Origin: Firmicutes bacterium UBA5201
GTDB taxonomy: Bacteria; Bacillota; Clostridia; Peptostreptococcales; Acidaminobacteraceae
Length of the DNA: 64,000 bases
NCBI GenBank assembly: GCA_002412775.1
Contig: DHVT01000023.1
Location: 90,481 to 154,480, forward strand
Direction: 5' to 3'
The position numbers and the translations under genes were made by a program. The notes beneath the pieces are model-generated. The model worked only from the letters and a program-made list of their open reading frames with translations. It was not told where the DNA came from and did not search any database. Of the stretch, positions 58,979-64,000 are shown piece by piece. How positions within the stretch are numbered: the stretch's first letter is position 1; each line of letters opens with the position of its first letter.

Positions 58979-59911
58979 ATGGTAGTCAAAGTCAACAATC
59001 TGGTCAAACGTTACGGAGATCTTCTGGCACTGGATCATCTCAATCTGGAAGTCAGATCCGGAGAAATATTTGGACTGCTCGGACCCAACGGTTCAGGCAA
59101 AACCACAGCCATCAATTGCATCCTGTCACTACTGAAGTATGACAAAGGAGACATCACTGTTTTTGACAAACCGATGACGCCCGATGCTTATGACATCAAA
59201 AAGGACATTGGCGTGGTCATGCAGGAAGTGGCCGTATTCAACGAACTCACTGTCTATGAGAACATCGACTATTTCTGCGGCCTGTATGTTTCGGACAAAG
59301 CGAAACGCAGGGCACTGGTGGATGAAGCCATCGACTTCGTGGGACTGAACGATTTCAGGAAATTCCGACCTAAAAAACTCAGCGGTGGATTGCTCAGACG
59401 TCTCAACATCGCCTGCGGTATCGCACACAAACCAAAATTGATTATTCTCGACGAACCGACTGTGGCGGTCGATCCGCAAAGCCGCAACAAGATACTCGAG
59501 GGCATCGTGGACCTCAACAAACTCGGTGCCACAGTGATCTACACCTCACATTACATGGAGGAAGTCGAGCAGATCTGCTCCAGAATCATGATCATCGACA
59601 AAGGCAAGGTCATCGCCTCCGGAACCAAAGATGAACTGAAGAGCATGATCACACTCGGTGAGAAAATCACTCTTGATGTGTTCAGTATCGACGAGGCACA
59701 GCTGGAAGGCCTGAGACAACTACGCAACGTCACCAGCGTGGAGTATTCAGGCGGCATTCTGGTGATCCGGTCACTCAAAGGTAAAAACAATCTGGAGCGC
59801 GTGCTCGAGTATGTCAAAACCGAAGGCATCAGCTTTGGCAAAATCTACTCCGAAATGCCGACACTCAACGATGTTTTCCTGGAAATCACGGGCAAAGAGC
59901 TCAGAGATTAG
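58979..59911 (+). CDS. ABC transporter ATP-binding protein
   Basis: The protein has 310 residues; its ATG follows GAGGAGGAATATAT. Motifs: Walker A FGLLGPNGSGKTTAINCIL, Q-loop VVMQEVAVFNELT, signature LSGGLLRRLNIACG, Walker B LIILDEPTVAVDP, switch His in YTSHYMEEVEQ. The C-terminal extension of about 80 residues is as in DrrA/CcmA-type exporters. It energises the two permeases that follow. The signature has LSGGLLRR instead of LSGGxxQR. Confidence 0.93.
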   Translation: MVVKVNNLVKRYGDLLALDHLNLEVRSGEIFGLLGPNGSGKTTAINCILSLLKYDKGDITVFDKPMTPDAYDIKKDIGVVMQEVAVFNELTVYENIDYFCGLYVSDKAKRRALVDEAIDFVGLNDFRKFRPKKLSGGLLRRLNIACGIAHKPKLIILDEPTVAVDPQSRNKILEGIVDLNKLGATVIYTSHYMEEVEQICSRIMIIDKGKVIASGTKDELKSMITLGEKITLDVFSIDEAQLEGLRQLRNVTSVEYSGGILVIRSLKGKNNLERVLEYVKTEGISFGKIYSEMPTLNDVFLEITGKELRD

Positions 59912-59922
59912 GGGGATGAAAA

Positions 59923-61050
59923 ATGTTCAGACATATTTTTATATATAGGTTGAAAGTGCTCATGAAGAACAAATCCATGATCTTTTGGACTCTGATCTTC
60001 CCGATTGCATTGGCTGGATTTTTCAGACTCGCTTTCGGCGGATTGACGGAGCAAGGCACCTTCAGAGCCATCGATGTGGCCGTTGTGGAGGAAGTGCGTC
60101 AGGAAGGGTTCATGGACGTCATGGAGTCCCTTTCCACCGGCGATGATCGACTGTTTGAAGTGGTCATTGTGGATATGGATACAGCCAGAGGATTGCTCGA
60201 TGATGAATCGGTTGCCGCAATCATCACTGTGCAGGATACCATCGGAATGACAGTAAACCAGTCGGGTTTTGGTCAAAGTATCGTCAAATCCTTTTTGGAT
60301 CAATACAACAATACGGCAAATGCAGTGAGCAACATTCTTGCTGAAAATCCTGCCGCTTATGAGAGCATTGCTGAAGATCTGCGTTCACGTGTGACTTATA
60401 CAGTGGAAGAGCCGGTCACCAATGCAAAGATGGACATCACGCTGAATTACTTTTACGCACTGATTGCAATGGCATCTCTTTATGGCGGTTTCTTTGGCCT
60501 TGAAGAGGTCAACAACATCCAGGCAAACCTCAGTGTTCATGCGGCTCGTGTGAATGTGGCCCCGGTGCACAAACTCAAGACATTCCTATACAGCACTTCT
60601 GCTTCTTTATTGATCCAATACACCAACATGCTGGTGTTCCTTGCCTACCTCAGGTTCATCCTGAATGTGGATTTCGGCGATAAGTTCGTATTGATTCTCG
60701 TGACCACATTTGTCGGCTCACTTGTAGGGCTTTCACTCGGCGCATTCGTTTCGGCTCTCCTCAAAAGCAGCGAGGATGTCAAAACGGGCATATTGATCGG
60801 AACGACCATGACAGGCTCATTTTTGGCTGGTATGATGTTCGGCGATATGAAGTACATCATTCAGACCCAGTATCCGATTGTCGCCATTCTCAACCCGGTC
60901 AATCTTTTATCGGATGCATTTTATGCGCTATACTTTTACGACGACTACGTCCGTTACTCTCAAAACATTGCGATACTTTTAGCGTTCACGTTCGTTTTCT
61001 GCAGCGCAACGTACCTGATCATAAGGAGGCGAAAATATGCCAGTCTTTAA
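59923..61050 (+). CDS. ABC-2 type permease 1
   Basis: The protein has 375 residues and begins 11 bases after the ATPase gene (GGGGGATGAAA). One membrane segment near the N-terminus (MIFWTLIFPIALAGFFRLAF), a large outer region (about 40-170), then five segments including LILVTTFVGSLVGLSLGAFV and IAILLAFTFVFCSATYLIIR. This is the normal ABC-2 layout. It overlaps permease 2 by 14 bases; the two probably form a heterodimer. Confidence 0.9.
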   Translation: MFRHIFIYRLKVLMKNKSMIFWTLIFPIALAGFFRLAFGGLTEQGTFRAIDVAVVEEVRQEGFMDVMESLSTGDDRLFEVVIVDMDTARGLLDDESVAAIITVQDTIGMTVNQSGFGQSIVKSFLDQYNNTANAVSNILAENPAAYESIAEDLRSRVTYTVEEPVTNAKMDITLNYFYALIAMASLYGGFFGLEEVNNIQANLSVHAARVNVAPVHKLKTFLYSTSASLLIQYTNMLVFLAYLRFILNVDFGDKFVLILVTTFVGSLVGLSLGAFVSALLKSSEDVKTGILIGTTMTGSFLAGMMFGDMKYIIQTQYPIVAILNPVNLLSDAFYALYFYDDYVRYSQNIAILLAFTFVFCSATYLIIRRRKYASL

Positions 61051-62206
61051 TCTTTGCCTTAAAATTCTAAAGAAAAACATACCCGTGATGTCCATCTATT
61101 TCGGTGTATTCATAATGGTTTCGTTCATCATGATGTCCAATGCCTCCGGTGCTCAAACGGGTTACAGCGATGTCAAAACGGATATAGCAATCCTTTCAGG
61201 GGAAGAGTCGGTTTTGATCGACGGACTGAAGACGTCACTTTCAGATGTCGCCAACTTCATCGAGATCGGCAATGAACGCAATCAGATCCAGGACGCGCTC
61301 TATTTCAGAAGAGTGGGCTACGTCCTGAGAATTCCAAATGGTTTTACGGAAGAGTTCATGGCAGGTGGCACTCCTACCCTCACAAAGACTATAGTGCCTG
61401 GATCAAACTCAAGCATGTACATCGACATGAATATCGAGCAGTACCTCAACACTGCAAGACTCTACGCAAACGCAATGCCGGATATGGAACTTGGCGAACT
61501 GACTGCTGCCGTACTCCATGACCTTTCACAGGACACAAAAGTCAGTATGCTTTCCAGCGATCGCATCTATGGTGAGCAAGGCATGATGCAATATTATTTC
61601 AATTACCTCGCCTATACTTTCATGTTCGTTCTGATTCTGGGCATTTCCGTCATCATGCTTGTATTCAATGATCTGAGCATCAAGCGAAGAAACGCCTGTT
61701 CACCGATCAGCGCGGCTAAAATCAACTTCCAGTTCTACCTCGCCAACATGCTGTTCGCTTTTGTGAGCTGGTTGGTCCTGGTTTCAGTGAGCCTCGCTTT
61801 CGGACACAAGGAACTTTCAAGTCCAAACACATGGTATTTCATTATGAATTCTTTGCTGTTCGCACTGACTGCTTCAGGAATCGGCTTCTTCATCGGCAAC
61901 CTGATCAAGGGCCGCGAGGCAATTTCGGCTGTCGCCAACGTCTTCACGCTTGGCACATGTTTCATCAGTGGCGTCTTCGTGCCACAAGTGCTCCTTGGTG
62001 AAGGTGTCCTCAGGCTCGCGAGCTTCTTCCCTACCTATTGGTATGTGAAAGCGAATTCTCAAATCGCCGGCATCACGAATCTTTCATGGTCGAACTTAAG
62101 TGGCGTCGGCAATACATTCCTCGTACAAATCGGTTTCGCCGCAGCATTTTTCGTTCTTGCAATGGTGGTTGGCAAGCGCAAGCAGATGGCTGTGGAGGAG
62201 GAGTAA
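61037..62206 (+). CDS. ABC-2 type permease 2
   Basis: The protein has 389 residues with the same topology as permease 1: N-terminal segment VMSIYFGVFIMVSFIMMSNA, an outer region to about residue 180, then FMFVLILGISVIMLVFNDLS, LFAFVSWLVLVSVSLAF, IGFFIGNLIKGREAISAVAN and a last segment near the C-terminus. A GGAGGCGAAAATATG start lies inside the previous gene. Substrate unknown; drug, peptide or lipid-linked export is typical. Confidence 0.9.
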   Translation: MPVFNLCLKILKKNIPVMSIYFGVFIMVSFIMMSNASGAQTGYSDVKTDIAILSGEESVLIDGLKTSLSDVANFIEIGNERNQIQDALYFRRVGYVLRIPNGFTEEFMAGGTPTLTKTIVPGSNSSMYIDMNIEQYLNTARLYANAMPDMELGELTAAVLHDLSQDTKVSMLSSDRIYGEQGMMQYYFNYLAYTFMFVLILGISVIMLVFNDLSIKRRNACSPISAAKINFQFYLANMLFAFVSWLVLVSVSLAFGHKELSSPNTWYFIMNSLLFALTASGIGFFIGNLIKGREAISAVANVFTLGTCFISGVFVPQVLLGEGVLRLASFFPTYWYVKANSQIAGITNLSWSNLSGVGNTFLVQIGFAAAFFVLAMVVGKRKQMAVEEE

Positions 62207-62213
62207 GTAATTT

Positions 62214-62270
62214 TTTGCGGAGCAAAAAATCGCGTAGTTAAGTTTCCGAAGGAAACTTATTAGCGTCTTT
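62214..62270 (+). repeat. Hairpin module after the exporter operon
   Basis: ATTTTTTGC-GGA-GCAAAAAAT, then CGCGTAG, then AAGTTTCC-GAA-GGAAACTT and TTAGCGTC. It is the GACGCTA...TACGCG module seen at 40065 and 50175 but in reverse orientation and with different stem sequences. Confidence 0.65.
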
Positions 62271-62296
62271 GTATATCTGAAATTATTAGTATGTAG

Positions 62297-62331
62297 GTAC
62301 CAATTCGTACCTGTCCCCAATTGGTACCCCA
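62297..62331. repeat. Inverted repeat with GGGGACAGGTAC arms
   Basis: GGTACCAATTCGTACCTGTC and CCCAATTGGTACC. It is the shorter relative of the repeat at 58738. Confidence 0.75.
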
Positions 62332-62369
62332 AAAAAGTGTCGATGCAAGTTTGCGTCGACACTTTTTTG
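62331..62369. terminator. Bidirectional terminator
   Basis: AAAAAAGTGTCGA pairs with TCGACACTTTTTT around TGCAAGTTTGCG. It separates the exporter operon from the converging protease gene. Confidence 0.85.
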
Positions 62370-62376
62370 TCTTAAA

Positions 62377-63192
62377 TCATGGAAATGTGTTGCCATTCCA
62401 TTCTTCTAAAAACACATGTACTTGATCAATCGGAATCGCCATTCCTGACACGAATTGGCGAAACAGGTTCTCATTGCCGCCAAGGTTTATACCCACAATC
62501 TCAAGGTCTTTATTCAGTAACGCGCTACCACTGCTTCCTGCAGAGGTCAAAGCGGAATGATTCATGATCTGATATTGAAATTTACCGCTTTCATCTTCAT
62601 AATTCCAATTTTTCTTGCTTTTTATTCTTCCTGCGGTGACAATGTTTCTTTCTCCATATGGATTGCTCATTGAAGCTACTTTATTGCCATATTTGGGCGC
62701 GCTTTCTGCGAGAGGAAGAACAGCATACTCTTCATCGCTGACAAAACTGATCACGGCCAAATCGTATTTTTCACTGGTATACTCAATCATACACACAGGG
62801 AATTGTTTATAATGGTTCGCTACCCCACTCCCAAACTTGTCTATATCAAAATCAATGTCATCAAATCCCATCGCAATGATTTCAGTTCGATCCACACCCT
62901 CAAGTTCCGCAATCACATGATTGGCCGTCAGTGCAAAGTACTTGTTGTCTTCTCTATGGAATATCACGCCACTGGCTCCGGCTGACACCCCAGTCGATGT
63001 CGAGTTGTATCCTGATTCATAAGTAAGCTGAATGATCTTGATATTCGCAGTTATTGAGTTGTTTGCTACTTTCTCAATAAATTCCCGGTGCATCGTCTGG
63101 TTGTAGAGCAGTTTGATTGACGGCAGAAAAATAGTGATGATTATAACTATAACAAGTATAATGATGGTTCGCTTTTTAGTTTTATTTTTCAT
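62377..63192 (-). CDS. Membrane-anchored trypsin-like serine protease
   Basis: I chose the ATG at 63192, 11 bases inside the EFR1 gene end; longer frames overlap that gene further. The 271-residue protein has basic residues and a membrane segment (TIIILVIVIIITIFLPSI). The triad is visible: FALTANHVIAEL (His), SEKYDLAVISFVSD (Asp), TSAGSSGSALLNKDLEIVGI (Ser in GSSGSAL). There is no PDZ domain, so it is shorter than HtrA/DegP. It should act outside the membrane. Confidence 0.85.
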   Translation of the reverse strand: MKNKTKKRTIIILVIVIIITIFLPSIKLLYNQTMHREFIEKVANNSITANIKIIQLTYESGYNSTSTGVSAGASGVIFHREDNKYFALTANHVIAELEGVDRTEIIAMGFDDIDFDIDKFGSGVANHYKQFPVCMIEYTSEKYDLAVISFVSDEEYAVLPLAESAPKYGNKVASMSNPYGERNIVTAGRIKSKKNWNYEDESGKFQYQIMNHSALTSAGSSGSALLNKDLEIVGINLGGNENLFRQFVSGMAIPIDQVHVFLEEWNGNTFP

Positions 63193-63949
63193 CTGTATGA
63201 CCTGCTGTCCAAAACTCTGGTTCTTTACGCTCTGAGAATTGCACTTCAAGTTCAATTTTGTGTGCGATGAATTGTAGATCGGTGAATATTCTGGCACCTA
63301 CCGGGCACTGCTTCACACAGGCGCAGCATTTGATGCAAATCCCCTCCACAGGACACAGTGTCTCACAATGCCCGCACTGGATGCAATCGGCTGATTTCAC
63401 GGGTCTGATGTCTTTGAAATTCACTGGTTCGCCGTGCTCGTCCTTTGGCCTGTAATAAGATCTGTAGGGTCTGTTTCCAGGTGGTGTCACTGGTGTTTTG
63501 GGGTTCGTGCTTTTGAGATCTTCAGCAAATGCTTTGGCAATTGCAATGTCTGCTTGATCGGGCCTGCCCTTTGCAAGAATTTCAGAAAATGAATGTTGCC
63601 CGATGAACGCTGCGGCGGCAACCACTGTGATGCCACACGAAGTGAGGATGTCGGTCAGTTCAATGAGCGCATCATCATAATGCCTATTGCCATATACCAC
63701 GATGGCGACACCTCGTGCTCCGCCACCTACTATTTTGCCCAAGTATGTTTTCAGGACATTGGGAACCCTACCCGCATACACCGGCACGCCGAAGATGATG
63801 AGATCATCAGGTGTGAATTCAGGAACTGAGGTGCGATTTTCGGGTTTGGTTATGTTATGAAATTTAGAATCATTGTCGATTGTTGTCGCAATCGTCTTGA
63901 CAATGGATTGTGTTGTGCCGGTCGGGCTGAAATAGTATGCCTGTATCAT
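63182..63949 (-). CDS. EFR1-family ferredoxin (flavodoxin plus 2[4Fe-4S])
   Basis: The protein has 255 residues. The N-terminus AYYFSPTGTTQSIVKTIA is a flavodoxin-type FMN loop (TGTT); LIIFGVPVYAGRVPNVLKTY and GVAIVVYGNRHYDDALIEL belong to the same domain. The C-terminus has two Cys clusters, CIQCGHCETLCPVEGIC and CIKCCACVKQCPVGA, for 4Fe-4S centres. Such proteins pass electrons in anaerobes; the partner is unknown. Its stop overlaps the protease start. Confidence 0.9.
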   Translation of the reverse strand: MIQAYYFSPTGTTQSIVKTIATTIDNDSKFHNITKPENRTSVPEFTPDDLIIFGVPVYAGRVPNVLKTYLGKIVGGGARGVAIVVYGNRHYDDALIELTDILTSCGITVVAAAAFIGQHSFSEILAKGRPDQADIAIAKAFAEDLKSTNPKTPVTPPGNRPYRSYYRPKDEHGEPVNFKDIRPVKSADCIQCGHCETLCPVEGICIKCCACVKQCPVGARIFTDLQFIAHKIELEVQFSERKEPEFWTAGHTDEK

Positions 63950-63972
63950 TTGGGCTCCTTTTGCTGATTAGT

Positions 63973-64000
63973 GCTGATTGGGGACAGGTGCAAATTGGTA
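63973..64000. repeat. GGGGACAGGTGC repeat (cut by window end)
   Basis: GATTGGGGACAGGTGCAAAT plus TGGTA matches the left arm of the repeat at 58738. The second arm, if present, lies beyond the window. Confidence 0.65.

Noticed and set aside
1..64000. tRNA, rRNA and riboswitch genes
   Set aside because: I looked for typical tRNA TTCGA-type loops with acceptor stems, rRNA segments and common riboswitch cores in the intergenic regions and found none that I could support.

Overview
The window looks like chromosomal DNA of a low-GC Bacillota, most likely an anaerobic member of the Clostridia. Pointers are strong AGGAGG ribosome binding sites, a glycerol dehydrogenase/dihydroxyacetone kinase pair, an EFR1-type flavodoxin-ferredoxin, a small NapH-like Fe-S membrane protein and AT-rich sigma-A promoters. 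I cannot name the genus. No rRNA, tRNA or CRISPR array was seen.

Left part (1-24.2 kb): a gene-poor, strongly rearranged accessory region in which nearly every gene lies on the minus strand. A dispersed repeat family of about 130-230 bp (CCGCCG boxes, GGTACC palindromes and a GAATGCC/GGCATTC hairpin; eleven copies A-K, all in one orientation) separates unrelated small genes and usually sits just beyond a 3' end. The layout is cassette-like, but no integron integrase and no canonical attC core was seen. Two genes are cut at a repeat (a GIY-YIG-like gene and an SLH gene), and two 5' gene fragments (SLH, exonuclease) are duplicated together with their repeat. Two insertions can be read to the base. 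A 2.1-kb IS1634-family element (7195-9299) splits a J-domain membrane protein. A 3.45-kb four-gene transposon (14542-17993; imperfect terminal inverted repeats, 7-bp target duplication AGATGGT) splits a DEDD-exonuclease/RecQ/UvrD helicase gene. Removing either element restores one reading frame.

Defence block (24.2-39.8 kb): a tightly coupled eight-gene minus-strand operon encodes an SBD-HNH nuclease (phosphorothioate-DNA McrA-like), NurA, HerA, a 47-residue protein, a Rad50/SMC-like ATPase, a winged-helix-like protein, a NUDIX hydrolase and a PLD-helicase-DUF3427 protein. It resembles an end-resection machine (HerA-NurA plus Rad50-like) joined to a nuclease/helicase module, and I cannot match it to a named defence system. 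Around it are a NERD-HRDC protein, an ABC-F ATPase, a GHKL ATPase and an MqsR-like toxin/Panacea antitoxin pair with a readable promoter-operator. A possible E2-like/SEC-C protein with a 37-residue His-rich partner lies at 3-4 kb.

Right part (40-64 kb): more ordinary chromosome. It holds an ECF sigma factor with an RsgI-like, PepSY-repeat, poly-Asp anti-sigma protein; a soluble-type MCP; gldA-dhaKL with a PocR/AraC regulator; an alpha/beta hydrolase; an Rpn-family nuclease gene flanked by hairpin repeats, with a decayed second copy; an MBOAT/DHHW/DUF4358 surface O-acylation operon; an AbiEi/AbiEii pair; a NarL-type two-component system divergent from a three-gene ABC-2 exporter; a membrane-anchored trypsin-like protease; and an EFR1 ferredoxin. 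Three further short repeat types occur here: TTCG-loop hairpin modules, about 60-bp GCGAGAAC tandem units, and GGGGACAGGTGC inverted repeats.
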